Assembly: GCF_052327305.1 (NCBI RefSeq)
Contig: NZ_CP182486.1
Span: 62,001 to 126,000, forward strand
Source: Sphingobium sp052327305
GTDB lineage: Bacteria; Pseudomonadota; Alphaproteobacteria; Sphingomonadales; Sphingomonadaceae
DNA: 64,000 bases
Direction of reading: 5' to 3'
The first letter of the stretch is position 1. Each line of letters opens with the position of its first letter. This document shows, piece by piece, positions 8,508 through 17,800 of the stretch. Under the pieces are notes generated by a model, which did no database searches, was not told the origin of the DNA, and saw nothing but the letters and a program-made list of their open reading frames with translations. A program made the position numbers and the translations under genes.

Positions 8508-9679
8508 GCTTCTTTCTCGGCGCGCGTCATCAGCAGCTTCCCATCTTTGACTGCGAAGGCCATGCGCCCTTCCACCAGATCGAGCGCGTCGCGACCGAAC
8601 TGATCGTAGCGCCATCCTTCCAGGATCGGCAATCCGTTTCGCACGCCGGCTGCGAGTAGTTCCAGATCGTCGGAGCGCGCAAGAAGCCGGGAGGCGACGT
8701 TGATCTCGCGGGCGCGGATTTTAAGAAGCAGTTTAAGGAGGTCGGCGACGAGCGTGCCTTCTTTGCCCAGGCCCGGCCGGCTCGCGTCGCGCTCAGGCAT
8801 TTCCTCGCGATCGAGCGGACGGGCGTTCTGGATCGCGTTCATCAGGCGCGCGCCGATATCGTTGCTCTTCCAGCTCGCGGAAAGCCCGCGGACCTTGGCA
8901 AGATCATCCTGCGTTCGCGGTGGATGCGTGGCGAGGTCGCCGAGCGTCTCGTCCTTCACAATGCGCCCCCGCGGCAGGTTTTTGTCCCGCGCTTCGTGTT
9001 CGCGCCAGGCCGTGATGGCTTTCAGGCGGCCGAGCACATCCGCCTTGCGACTGGAAAGGCGCACGCGGCGCCAGGCCTGTTGCGGATCGACGGTATAGTT
9101 GGATGGATCGGCCAGCCGCTCCATTTCCTGATCGAGCCATACACCGCGCCCTGTCTTGCGCAGCTCCTCCAGCATCATCGGGAAGATTTCGGCAAGGTGG
9201 GTCACATCGCCGATCGCGTAGTCGATCTGGCGCTTGTCGAGCGGGCGTCTCGCCCAGTCTGTGAAGCGGGCGCCCTTGTCCAGCTGAATACCAAGCCAGG
9301 AGTCGACGAGGTTGGAGTAGCCGATCTGTTCGCCTTGGCTGAGCGCCATGCTGGCGATCTGGGTGTCGAAGAGGGGGTGAGGCGTCGTGCCAGTGAGATT
9401 GTAGATGATCTCGATGTCCTGCCCGCCAGCGTGGAACACCTTGAGCACGTTCTCATTGTTGACCATCAGGTCGAGCAGGGGTTTCATGTCCAGGCCCGGC
9501 GCCTTGGGGTCGATGGCGGCGGCTTCCTTGCCGTCGGAGATCTGCAGCAGGCAGAGGTCAGGCCAATAGCTGTTTTCCCGCATGAACTCGGTATCGACGG
9601 CGACGAACGGCGCGGTTGAGAGGCGTTCGCACAGCGATGCTAAAGTGGCGCTATCGGTAATCAGCGGATGAATTTGCAT
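8504..9679 (-). CDS. rnd: Ribonuclease D
   Basis: 391 aa. DEDDy 3'-5' exonuclease: Exo I 'VDTEF' (D29, E31), Exo II 'HAGGQDIEI' (D88), Exo III Y154xxxD158 in 'QIDYAIGD'. An HRDC domain follows at about 205-285 ('AWREHEARDKNLPRGRIVKDE' region). The length matches alphaproteobacterial RNase D. It trims the 3' ends of tRNA and other small RNAs in the cytoplasm. It is divergent from aspS across a 132-bp gap and overlaps the I78 inhibitor gene downstream. Confidence 0.95.
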   Translation of the reverse strand: MQIHPLITDSATLASLCERLSTAPFVAVDTEFMRENSYWPDLCLLQISDGKEAAAIDPKAPGLDMKPLLDLMVNNENVLKVFHAGGQDIEIIYNLTGTTPHPLFDTQIASMALSQGEQIGYSNLVDSWLGIQLDKGARFTDWARRPLDKRQIDYAIGDVTHLAEIFPMMLEELRKTGRGVWLDQEMERLADPSNYTVDPQQAWRRVRLSSRKADVLGRLKAITAWREHEARDKNLPRGRIVKDETLGDLATHPPRTQDDLAKVRGLSASWKSNDIGARLMNAIQNARPLDREEMPERDASRPGLGKEGTLVADLLKLLLKIRAREINVASRLLARSDDLELLAAGVRNGLPILEGWRYDQFGRDALDLVEGRMAFAVKDGKLLMTRAEKEA

Positions 9680-9811
9680 ATGGCGGGCGATCTTATTATG
9701 GCCCGGTCCTCTGTCGGCGGGGCGTGGATTGTGGACGGGTAAAGACCGGTCCCTTAGCTTCGTCTCGGCGCTTTGTCATTCTTCTGATATGTTCAAAAGG
9801 GCTTTACCTGC

Positions 9812-11593
9812 ATGCATGCCTACCGCACCCATACTTGCGCGCAGCCACGCGTAGCCGATGTCGGGCAAACAGTCCGCGTTTCCGGTTGGGTGCATCGCAA
9901 GCGCGATCATGGCGACCTCGTCTTCATCGACCTGCGCGATCATTATGGCATGGTGCAGATCGTCACAGAGGTGGACGGTCCCGTCTTCTCAGTGATTGAG
10001 GGGCTGAAGCCCGAAAGCGTTGTCACCGTAACCGGCCGGGTCGTCGCCCGCGCTCCCGAGGCAGTCAATCCCAACCTGCCCACCGGGGAGATCGAGATTC
10101 GCGTGGAAGACGCGACCGTGCTCTCAGCCGCTGCGGAATTGCCGCTCCCGGTTGCGGGCGAACAGGAATATCCCGAGGATATTCGCCTGCGCTACCGCTT
10201 CCTCGATCTCCGCCGGGAGACGCTGCATGCGAACATCGTCAAGCGCACGCAGATCATTCGCGACATGCGTCGCCGCATGGAGGATGCCGGCTTCACCGAG
10301 TATTCCACGCCGATCCTGACGGCTTCGTCGCCGGAGGGCGCGCGCGATTTTCTCGTGCCCAGTCGCATTCATCAGGGCAAGTTCTACGCGCTGCCGCAAG
10401 CGCCGCAGCAGTACAAGCAGCTGCTCATGGTCGCTGGTTTCGACCGCTATTTCCAGATCGCGCCCTGCTTCCGCGACGAAGATCCTCGCGCCGATCGTCT
10501 GCCCGGCGAGTTCTACCAGCTCGATCTGGAAATGAGCTTCGTGACGCAGGAAGACGTGTGGAACACGATGGAGCCAGTGATTCAGCAGGTTTTCGCAACC
10601 TTTGCGGATGGCAAGCCCGTCACGCCTTCCGGCAGCTTCCTACGCATTCCGCATGCCGAGGCGATGCTGAAATATGGCAGCGACAAGCCGGATCTGCGCA
10701 ACCCGATCCTCATCACCGATGTGACCGATCATTTCGTGGGGTCGGGCTTCGGCATCTTCGCCGGCATCGTCGAGAACGGTGGCGTCATTCGCGCGATCCC
10801 GGCACCAGGCGCGGGTGCGGGCAGCCGCAAGTTCTTCGACGACATGAATGTCTGGGCGCGGGGCGAGGGCTATTCGGGCCTTGGCTATATCAACATCAAG
10901 GACGGTGTGCCCGGTGGCCCGATCGCCAAGAACCATGGCGAGGAGAAGACGGCGGCGCTGATAGAAGCGCTCGGCCTCGGCCCGAACGACGGCGTGTTCT
11001 TCGCGGCGGGCAAGGAAGGGCAGGCCGCCAAGCTTGCCGGTCTCGCGCGCATCCGCGTGGGAGAGCAGCTCGATCTGATCGACAAGGACCGGTTCGATCT
11101 CTGCTGGATCGTGGACTTCCCGTTCTACGAGTATGACGAGGACGAGAAGAAGGTCGATTTCGCGCACAACCCGTTCTCGATGCCGCAGGGCGGGCTCGAG
11201 GCGCTGAACAATCAGGACCCGCTGACGATCAAGGCCTATCAGTACGACCTCGTCTGTAACGGTTATGAGATTGCCTCGGGTTCGATCCGTAACCAGCATC
11301 CGGATCTGATGGTGAAGGCGTTCGAGCTGGTCGGCCTCAGCCAAAGTGACGTGGAGGAGCGCTTCGGCGGCCTCTATCGCGCGTTCCAATATGGCGCGCC
11401 GCCCCATGGCGGCATGGCCGCCGGTGTGGATCGCATCGTCATGCTTCTGTGCGGAGCGGTGAACCTGCGCGAGATCACGCTGTTCCCGATGAACCAGCGG
11501 GCCGAGGACTTGTTGATGGGCGCGCCTTCGCTGGCCGAGTCCCGGCAGTTGCGCGAACTCGGCATTCGCGTCGTCGAGCAGGATAAGGCGTAA
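9812..11593 (+). CDS. aspS: Aspartyl-tRNA synthetase
   Basis: 593 aa, the usual bacterial class II type. There is an N-terminal OB-fold anticodon-binding domain (VRVSGWVHRKRDHGDLVFIDLRD region, ~20-45), motif 1 near 'RYRFLDLRRE', motif 2 'FRDEDPRADR', the bacterial GAD insertion in the middle (~290-420), and motif 3 'GGMAAGVDRIVML' near 545. It charges tRNA-Asp. The OB-domain histidine (DHG) is the residue associated with non-discriminating enzymes, so it may also mis-charge tRNA-Asn for GatCAB; that is inference. Confidence 0.97.
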   Translation: MHAYRTHTCAQPRVADVGQTVRVSGWVHRKRDHGDLVFIDLRDHYGMVQIVTEVDGPVFSVIEGLKPESVVTVTGRVVARAPEAVNPNLPTGEIEIRVEDATVLSAAAELPLPVAGEQEYPEDIRLRYRFLDLRRETLHANIVKRTQIIRDMRRRMEDAGFTEYSTPILTASSPEGARDFLVPSRIHQGKFYALPQAPQQYKQLLMVAGFDRYFQIAPCFRDEDPRADRLPGEFYQLDLEMSFVTQEDVWNTMEPVIQQVFATFADGKPVTPSGSFLRIPHAEAMLKYGSDKPDLRNPILITDVTDHFVGSGFGIFAGIVENGGVIRAIPAPGAGAGSRKFFDDMNVWARGEGYSGLGYINIKDGVPGGPIAKNHGEEKTAALIEALGLGPNDGVFFAAGKEGQAAKLAGLARIRVGEQLDLIDKDRFDLCWIVDFPFYEYDEDEKKVDFAHNPFSMPQGGLEALNNQDPLTIKAYQYDLVCNGYEIASGSIRNQHPDLMVKAFELVGLSQSDVEERFGGLYRAFQYGAPPHGGMAAGVDRIVMLLCGAVNLREITLFPMNQRAEDLLMGAPSLAESRQLRELGIRVVEQDKA

Positions 11594-11607
11594 AAGGGAA
11601 ACCGGTC

Positions 11608-12624
11608 ATGCGTGTCGCGGTCTTCAATACCAAGGCCTATGACCGGCAGTTTCTAACGCACGCAAATCAGACTTTCGCGCACAAACTGACGTTTCTTGAG
11701 CCGAGGCTCGAGCTGACGACAGCGCCGTTGGCAAAGGGGCACGACGCGGTCTGCGTGTTCGTCAACGATGTGGTCGACGCGGCGGTTCTGACTGCCCTAT
11801 CGGATGTGGGCATCCGCGTCGTCGCGCTGCGCTGCGCGGGGTTCAACAATGTCGATCTGGCCGCGGCCGAACGACTTGGCATCGATGTCGTGCGCGTTCC
11901 CGCCTATTCTCCGCACGCCGTCGCCGAGTTCACGATCGGTCTTCTGCTCGCCGTTGATCGCAAGATCCCGCGCGCATGGACGCGCGTGCGGGACAATAAT
12001 TTCGCGCTCGATGGCCTCATCGGTCGCAATCTTCATGGCCGATCCGTGGGCGTCATCGGCACCGGCAAGATCGGCGCTCTCGTCGCACGTACGCTCAAGC
12101 TCGGCTTCGGTTGCGATGTCATGGCCAGCGATGTCGAGCCGGACCCTGCGCTCGAAGCTCTTGGCGTGCGCTATGTCGATCGGGAGATGTTGCTGCGTGA
12201 AGCGGAAATCGTCACGCTCCACTGTCCGCTCACGCCCGACACACGCCATCTCATCGATGCACCGGCCATCGCCAGCGCGAGAGACGGGGTGGTGATCGTC
12301 AACACCAGTCGCGGTGCGCTGATCGATACGGCGGCGCTGATCGGGGGGCTCAAGAGCCGGAAGATCGGCGCGGTTGCGCTCGATGTCTATGAGCAGGAGG
12401 CCGATCTCTTCTTCGAGGACCTCTCGGGTGAAATCATTTCGGACGATCTTTTCCAGCGACTTCTCACCTTCCCGAACGTTCTCGTCACCGGGCATCAAGC
12501 CTTTCTGACCGAGGAGGCATTGGAGGCGATCGCAATGACGACGCTCTCCAGCCTTGCCGATGCGGAGGCGGGGCTGCCCCTTGTTAACCGGCTGGATCCA
12601 CGCTTCATTGCCATTTCCCGCTGA
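11608..12624 (+). CDS. ldhA: D-lactate dehydrogenase, NAD-dependent (2-hydroxyacid dehydrogenase family)
   Basis: 338 aa. D-isomer-specific 2-hydroxyacid dehydrogenase: N-terminal substrate domain, NAD-binding 'GVIGTGKIGALVA' near 147, catalytic Arg in 'VNTSRGALID', Glu in 'LDVYEQEADLFFED' and His in 'VLVTGHQAFLT'. The DLFFEDLSG block is typical of fermentative LdhA rather than glyoxylate or phosphoglycerate enzymes. It reduces pyruvate to D-lactate, reoxidising NADH in the cytoplasm. It starts 14 nt after aspS and is followed 17 nt later by ppk2, so a three-gene transcript is likely. Confidence 0.88.
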   Translation: MRVAVFNTKAYDRQFLTHANQTFAHKLTFLEPRLELTTAPLAKGHDAVCVFVNDVVDAAVLTALSDVGIRVVALRCAGFNNVDLAAAERLGIDVVRVPAYSPHAVAEFTIGLLLAVDRKIPRAWTRVRDNNFALDGLIGRNLHGRSVGVIGTGKIGALVARTLKLGFGCDVMASDVEPDPALEALGVRYVDREMLLREAEIVTLHCPLTPDTRHLIDAPAIASARDGVVIVNTSRGALIDTAALIGGLKSRKIGAVALDVYEQEADLFFEDLSGEIISDDLFQRLLTFPNVLVTGHQAFLTEEALEAIAMTTLSSLADAEAGLPLVNRLDPRFIAISR

Positions 12625-12641
12625 TCGAGTGGAACGACCTA

Positions 12642-13427
12642 ATGACTATCAAGCTCTCCGATTACGAAGAAGGCCGGGACTATGCCGGCGATTTCGACAA
12701 GGATCTGGAGAAGCTTCAGAAGCGGTTGGAGCGTATCCAGACGGCGCATATCCTGCACCACAAGCGCAGTGTCGTCATGTTCGAGGGATGGGACGCGGCT
12801 GGCAAAGGCGGCATCATCAAGCGGATGACCGCGCTGTTCGATCCGCGTTACTATGACGTCTGGCCGATCAGCGCACCCACGAAAGAAGAGCTCTCGCGGC
12901 ATTTCCTTTGGCGCTTCTGGACGAAACTACCGGGCGCGGGCGAAATCGGGGTGTTTGACCGCAGCTGGTACGGCCGTGTCCTCGTTGAGCGGGTCGAGGG
13001 CTTCTGCTCGAAGAAGGAGTGGAAGCGCGGATACGACGAAATCAATGCGTTCGAGGCTCAGCAGGTCGAGAGCGGCACCGCGATCGTTAAGCTGTTCATC
13101 CATATTACGCAGAAAGAGCAGGACAAGCAGCTTGCCCAGCGGCTCGATGACCCCTGGAAGCGCTGGAAGACAGGCGCCGATGATTATCGCAATCGGAGCC
13201 GGCGCAAAGAGTATCTGGAAGCGATGCACGACATGTTCGATGAGACGGACACGAAGGCCGCTCCCTGGCATGTGATCGACGGCAATAATCGCAAATCCGG
13301 CCGGATCAGCGCGCTAACGGCGATCGCGGATGCTCTGGAGAAGCATGTGCCAATGGATCCACCGCCTGCGAATCCCGCAGTGGTTGAACTCGCGCGCGAA
13401 GCTTTCGGTTATAAGCCCAAAGCTTAG
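12642..13427 (+). CDS. ppk2: Polyphosphate kinase 2
   Basis: 261 aa, one PPK2 domain. Walker A is GWDAAGKGG at 49-57, Walker B FDRSWYGR at 105-112, and the lid block with 'DPWKRWKTGADDYRNR' follows. Such enzymes phosphorylate nucleoside di- or monophosphates from polyphosphate. The subclass (NDP- or NMP-specific) cannot be fixed from sequence alone, although the short single-domain form is compatible with class I. It converges on greB. Confidence 0.93.
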   Translation: MTIKLSDYEEGRDYAGDFDKDLEKLQKRLERIQTAHILHHKRSVVMFEGWDAAGKGGIIKRMTALFDPRYYDVWPISAPTKEELSRHFLWRFWTKLPGAGEIGVFDRSWYGRVLVERVEGFCSKKEWKRGYDEINAFEAQQVESGTAIVKLFIHITQKEQDKQLAQRLDDPWKRWKTGADDYRNRSRRKEYLEAMHDMFDETDTKAAPWHVIDGNNRKSGRISALTAIADALEKHVPMDPPPANPAVVELAREAFGYKPKA

Positions 13428-13464
13428 GCGCGGCGCTCTGGCGCCGGTGAAGCCACTGGCGCCA

Positions 13465-13956
13465 TCAGGGGTAGGAGATCTCAACGATCTCCCATTCCTT
13501 CTCGCCGGCGGGAAGGGGGACCCGACGCAGGTCGCCCACGGAACCTCCCCGCAGCGCCCGGGCAAGCGGAGAATCCCAGCCAATGCGTCCGTTTCCGGCG
13601 TCGGCCTCATCATTGCCGACGAGAGTGACGGTACGCTGGTTGTCCTCTTCGTCAGCCACGGTCACGGTTGCCCCGAAATAGACCCGGCTCCGGTCCTGTT
13701 GCTGCGCCGGGTCGACCACCCGGGCGGCCTTCATCCGTCCGGAAAGCCATTTGAGGCGGCGATCGATCTCCCGCATCCGCTTGCGTCCGTAGAGATAGTC
13801 GCCGTTCTCGCTGCGATCGCCATTGCCTGCTGCCCAGCTGACGATTTCGACGATAGCCGGACGCTCGGTGCCCAGAAGATGGTCATACTCGGCGCGCAGG
13901 GCCGCGAGGCCAGCAGGAGTCAGATAGTTGGGCGGCGCCTCGCCCGTAGCGGTCAC
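13465..13956 (-). CDS. greB: Transcription elongation factor GreB
   Basis: 163 aa. N-terminal coiled-coil: 'YLTPAGLAALRAEYDHLL', then 'AAGNGDRSENGDYLYGRKRMREIDRR' with the acidic tip residues (D47, E50) that stimulate RNA cleavage. A C-terminal FKBP-like domain follows, closing on 'GDLRRVPLPAGEKEWEIVEI'. The RKRMREIDRRLKWL segment favours GreB over GreA. The start is a GTG overlapping the stop of the upstream 71-aa gene (GTGA). Upstream in-frame codons lie inside that gene and the transglycosylase, so they are not used. It rescues backtracked RNA polymerase. Confidence 0.9.
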   Translation of the reverse strand: MTATGEAPPNYLTPAGLAALRAEYDHLLGTERPAIVEIVSWAAGNGDRSENGDYLYGRKRMREIDRRLKWLSGRMKAARVVDPAQQQDRSRVYFGATVTVADEEDNQRTVTLVGNDEADAGNGRIGWDSPLARALRGGSVGDLRRVPLPAGEKEWEIVEISYP

Positions 13957-14168
13957 TTGCGGCGCTTGGCGTACATGAGCGCGGCGACAAGCGCGGCCGA
14001 GCCAATGCCAACGGCCGTGCCCATCCACACCGCGTTCGGTACGCTTCCTTTTTCGCCCTTCGCGGCTTTTCCGTCCTTCTGAGCCTTCGTTGCGGGATCG
14101 GAAGCGCTTGCGCTCGTCGCCGCAGTCGGAGCAGGGCTGAGCGCAGGGCTCTCGGTTTCGTCGGTCAT
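13953..14168 (-). CDS. Small single-pass membrane protein, Ala/Ser/Lys-rich
   Basis: 71 aa. A low-complexity hydrophilic N-terminus (SPALSPAPTAATSASAS, then KAQKDGKAAKGEKG) precedes one hydrophobic helix (VWMGTAVGIGSAALVAALMYA) and a basic end AKRRK. The positive-inside rule puts the C-terminus in the cytoplasm. The function is unknown. Its stop overlaps the greB start and it follows slt, so it is part of a leftward slt - small protein - greB transcript. No known family recognised. Confidence 0.7.
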   Translation of the reverse strand: MTDETESPALSPAPTAATSASASDPATKAQKDGKAAKGEKGSVPNAVWMGTAVGIGSAALVAALMYAKRRK

Positions 14169-14210
14169 GATCTGGTCCTGTTCTGATAGGGAAGACGAAG
14201 AGGCGGCGCG

Positions 14211-16298
14211 TCAGCCTGGGCGTTGCTTGCCGAGGTAGCGGCTGAGCGGCGCGCTGGCGTTGGTTGCCGATCCGGCAGGATTCAACGTGTCGTAAACGAC
14301 CGCATTTTCCATCACGCGCTGGACATAATCCTTGGTTTCCCAGATCGGAATGTCCTCGATCCACTGCACGATGTCGCCACCGGCCATGCGCGGATCGCCA
14401 TTGGCTTTGAGCCACTTGTTCACATTACCCATGCCCGCATTATAGGCGGCGATGGCGAGCGGATATGAGCCGCCATAATAGTTGAGCAGCTGGCGGATAT
14501 AGGTGCTGCCGAGCCGGATATTATACTGCGGATCGAACAGAGAACCCTGATCGTAGCCTACGCCGATCTTTCCGGCGACTTCGGCTGCGGTGGCAGGCAT
14601 GAGCTGCATGAGGCCGCGCGCGCCGGCGCGCGAGACGATCGCGCGATCGAACTGACTCTCCTGGCGGGCGATCGCATGAACGAGCGTCCAGTTGGCATCA
14701 TGTCCGGAGGGCACGCTGATACGCGGGAAGCTGGCGCTGCCATAGCCCGAAAGGCCGTTGGCAAGGGCGCGCCTGCCCACCATGACGCCCAGGTCTGGCC
14801 GGCCGAGAGTGCGGGCATATTCGGCCGCGAACATATGATCCCGGTCGGTCTGCGCGCGAGCTGCGAGAGCACGGATGAAGCGCGTCTGGTCGGCCCAAGC
14901 GCCTCGCTCTCCCAACAGTTTGGTCGCGCGGACCAGCGAGTCATTGGTGAAGCCTTGCCGTTCGGCGGCGCTGAGCTGAATGGGCTGGTCGGCAGCCGCA
15001 GGCGAGGGGATGGGCCGACCGAGGCGCTCCAGCGCAAGCTGTCCATAATATTGGTCGGCATAGGCGCCCGCCCGCGCGAAGTGATCGTTCGCTGCCTGCG
15101 TCCGCCCCGCCGCCACAGCGGCGCGACCGGCCCAATAATGGCCCTTGGTGATCGTGGAGGGGTTGCGTCCGCCCTGAGAATAGCGGGTGAACATGCCTTC
15201 CGCGTCAGCCGGCCGGTTGAGCTTGTTGAGCGCGGCGGTGCCGGCCAGCCAGACGAGGCTGGTATAGTCGTCGCGAACACCGATCGGCAGGCCGCTGACG
15301 TCCGTGCCGGCCGGGAGCGCGTCGTCCACCCGACTCGCAATGGCGTAGGCCGTCGTCCACTGCCCGTCATTGGCAGCTGCCTTTGCCTGCAGCAGCAAGG
15401 CTTCATACCATTTCTCGGTGTCGGCCGGATACTGGGAGAGAGCGCTTCGCGAAGCAAGCAACTGCCGCGCAGCGAGACTATTGCCGTTGTCGCGCAACCA
15501 GCGTGACTTGTCGGCAAGATAGCCGGCGTCCATCACGCCCACCGGATCGGCAGCGGCCATCTTTATCGCCGCGTCCGGCGCCTTGCGCTGGAACGCTATC
15601 CGCGCGGCGACGACTGCCTGTCGTGTCGGTGCGACATAAGGGAGCGTCCGCTCAGCAGCGGTGGCCTGTTGACGCCACAGCAGCGCATCGGCCCGCGCCA
15701 GATGATCGTCGGGGGTCAGGGCACCAGCAAAGCCGCCAAGAATCGCGGCTTCATCGGTGGCGGATACGACGCCGGAGCGCCAGGCATCACGGGCAGTGGC
15801 CCGTGCCAAATCCATCTGACCGAGGCGCGTCAGCGCGATGGCGTAGCGCGCCTTGCCGACAGAGGTCTTTGGTGGAAAGCGACCAAAGAAAGCCGCGACC
15901 GAAGCCGGGCTATCCCGATTAGGGTCGACTGTTTTTTCCGCGACATCGCGGAAATGGTCCTCACTCGGCCAGCCGGGATTGGACAGGATGAAATTCGAAT
16001 AGGCCGCGAAACCGTAGCCGTCGCTTTGGGAAAGGCGCCGCCATTCGGTGATCGCGGCATCTACGCGCGGGTCGCTGGTCGTGGCGCTGCCGATCCGCTG
16101 TTGCGCGGCCTGCCAGCTTGCATCTGCTCCCGACGCCGAGTTGGACGACGAAGCAGCGGCGCTGTCGGGCAGGGGCTGCACTATCTCTTGCGTGGCGCCC
16201 ACGCCGGTCGATCCGGTCGCGGCGGCAAGCAGGACGGCGCTGGTCAGCCACCGACCGAGATGAAGCTCTTTGCGAAGGTCTTTTCCCATGGTGTGCAT
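14211..16298 (-). CDS. slt: Soluble lytic murein transglycosylase
   Basis: 695 aa. Signal peptide (TSAVLLAAATGSTGVGATQ), then a long alpha-superhelical region of TPR-like repeats (~70-500), then the catalytic SLT domain. The catalytic Glu is E547 in 'ARQESQFD', with 'SRAGARGLMQLMPAT' and 'AIAAYNAGMGNV' as supporting blocks. It cleaves peptidoglycan glycan strands in the periplasm, forming 1,6-anhydro ends. An internal ATG at 16289 is an equally possible start. It is divergent from dapA across about 90 bp. Confidence 0.94.
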   Translation of the reverse strand: MHTMGKDLRKELHLGRWLTSAVLLAAATGSTGVGATQEIVQPLPDSAAASSSNSASGADASWQAAQQRIGSATTSDPRVDAAITEWRRLSQSDGYGFAAYSNFILSNPGWPSEDHFRDVAEKTVDPNRDSPASVAAFFGRFPPKTSVGKARYAIALTRLGQMDLARATARDAWRSGVVSATDEAAILGGFAGALTPDDHLARADALLWRQQATAAERTLPYVAPTRQAVVAARIAFQRKAPDAAIKMAAADPVGVMDAGYLADKSRWLRDNGNSLAARQLLASRSALSQYPADTEKWYEALLLQAKAAANDGQWTTAYAIASRVDDALPAGTDVSGLPIGVRDDYTSLVWLAGTAALNKLNRPADAEGMFTRYSQGGRNPSTITKGHYWAGRAAVAAGRTQAANDHFARAGAYADQYYGQLALERLGRPIPSPAAADQPIQLSAAERQGFTNDSLVRATKLLGERGAWADQTRFIRALAARAQTDRDHMFAAEYARTLGRPDLGVMVGRRALANGLSGYGSASFPRISVPSGHDANWTLVHAIARQESQFDRAIVSRAGARGLMQLMPATAAEVAGKIGVGYDQGSLFDPQYNIRLGSTYIRQLLNYYGGSYPLAIAAYNAGMGNVNKWLKANGDPRMAGGDIVQWIEDIPIWETKDYVQRVMENAVVYDTLNPAGSATNASAPLSRYLGKQRPG

Positions 16299-16387
16299 TA
16301 TGGCAGAGGCTTGCTGATCGAACTGTGAACGGACGCGGACATAGACCCCTTATGCCACCGACTTCCGCGCTTTGAAGGAGTTTTTGC

Positions 16388-17263
16388 ATGTTTTCCGGCT
16401 CGATTCCGGCACTCCTGACGCCGTTTCGGGATGGGAGACTCGACGAAGACGCTTTCCGGACCTTCGTGGATTGGCAGATTTCCGAGGGTTCGAGCGCACT
16501 CGTGCCCTGTGGAACGACCGGCGAAAGCGCCACGATGACGATCGAGGAGCATAATCGCGTCGTCGCACTTTGCGTCGAACAGTCGGCGGGACGCGTTCCG
16601 GTGATTGCCGGTTGTGGCTCGAACGATACGCGTATTGCGCTGGAGCATATGTTCGCCGCGCAGGCCGCTGGTGCCGATGCGGCGCTCGTGGTGGCGCCTT
16701 ACTACAACAAGCCGAGCCAGGAAGGCGTTTATCAGCACTTCGCCTATCTCGCTGAACGCTGCGATCTGCCGATCATCCTCTATAATGTCCCGACCCGGAC
16801 GATTACCGACATTGGCGTCCCGGTGATGCACCGGCTCCGCGAGTTTCGTTCGATTGTCGGCGTGAAGGACGCGACCGGCAATCTGGGTCGGGTGACGGCT
16901 CAGCGCCTCGCTTGCGGGTCCGATTTCTGCCAGCTTTCCGGCAATGACGAGACGGCACTCGGCTTCATGGCAATGGGTGGGCGCGGGTGTATTTCGGTGA
17001 CGGCAAATGTCGCGCCGCGCCTGTGTGCCGAGTTCCAGAATGCATGTCTGGAAGGGCGCTGGGAGGATGCGCTGGTGCTACAGGATCGCCTCTATCCGCT
17101 GCACGACGCGATGTTCTGCGATTCGTCTCCCGGCCCGGTCAAATATGCCCTCTCGCGAATTAAGCCGGAGATTCCCGTCGAGGTGCGTCTGCCGATCACC
17201 TGGCCATCCAGTGCGGCGCGTACGACGATTGATCGCGCGCTGGAGATTGCCGGGCTGGTCTAG
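16388..17263 (+). CDS. dapA: 4-hydroxy-tetrahydrodipicolinate synthase
   Basis: 291 aa TIM-barrel enzyme. It has 'CGTTGESATM' (T43/T44), 'APYYNKPSQEG', Y132 in 'ILYNVPTRT' and the Schiff-base K160 in 'GVKDATG'. It condenses pyruvate with aspartate semialdehyde, the first committed step to lysine and diaminopimelate for the wall. 'GAAG' spacing before ATG (GAAGGAGTTTTTGC) gives a strong ribosome site. It is followed by smpB, 54 nt downstream. Confidence 0.96.
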   Translation: MFSGSIPALLTPFRDGRLDEDAFRTFVDWQISEGSSALVPCGTTGESATMTIEEHNRVVALCVEQSAGRVPVIAGCGSNDTRIALEHMFAAQAAGADAALVVAPYYNKPSQEGVYQHFAYLAERCDLPIILYNVPTRTITDIGVPVMHRLREFRSIVGVKDATGNLGRVTAQRLACGSDFCQLSGNDETALGFMAMGGRGCISVTANVAPRLCAEFQNACLEGRWEDALVLQDRLYPLHDAMFCDSSPGPVKYALSRIKPEIPVEVRLPITWPSSAARTTIDRALEIAGLV

Positions 17264-17317
17264 ACCGTTCTCGCTTCCTACATGACCCCCACCCAGATCG
17301 AGAGTTTTGCTTAGCCG

Positions 17318-17800
17318 ATGGCCCGCCCACGTCCCGAAGAGTTCAACAAGGTCAAGACCGTTGCCATGAACCGGCGCGCACGGTTCGACTATGCTATCGA
17401 GGACGTGTTCGAGGCAGGGATCGTGCTGCAGGGCACTGAAGTGAAGTCGCTGCGCTTTGGAGACGGCTCGATCACCGAGAGCTATGCCGAGGTAAAGGGC
17501 GAGGAAATCTGGCTGGTGAACAGCAATATTCCCGAGTTCAGCCACGGCAATCGCTATAATCACGAGCCCAAGCGCCCGCGCAAGCTGCTGCTCAAACAGC
17601 GCGAAATTGCCAAGATGCAGGGCGCGGTCAACCGGCAGGGCATGACCCTCGTGCCGCTGTCGGTCTATTTCAACGAACGTGGCAAGGCGAAGGTCGAGCT
17701 GGCGCTGGCCAAGGGGCGCAAGGCGCCGGACAAGCGCGAGTATGTTAAAGAACGTGACTGGAAGAAGGAGCAGGGCCGCCTGCTGAGAGAACGCGGCTGA
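17318..17800 (+). CDS. smpB: SsrA-binding protein SmpB
   Basis: 160 aa OB-fold protein: 'NRRARFDYAIEDVFEAGIVL', 'GTEVKSLRFG', 'WLVNSNIPEFSHGN', and a basic C-terminal tail (REYVKERDWKKEQGRLLRERG) that mimics the anticodon arm in the decoding centre. It binds tmRNA and rescues stalled ribosomes. No tmRNA gene was seen nearby. The stop overlaps the start of the DUF2062 gene (TGATG), giving coupling. Confidence 0.96.
   Translation: MARPRPEEFNKVKTVAMNRRARFDYAIEDVFEAGIVLQGTEVKSLRFGDGSITESYAEVKGEEIWLVNSNIPEFSHGNRYNHEPKRPRKLLLKQREIAKMQGAVNRQGMTLVPLSVYFNERGKAKVELALAKGRKAPDKREYVKERDWKKEQGRLLRERG

Noticed and set aside
10640..11407. 255-codon minus-strand frame opposite aspS
   Set aside because: Shadow of aspS; no start signal or family.
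14676..15506. 276-codon plus-strand frame opposite slt
   Set aside because: Shadow of slt; no supporting signal.
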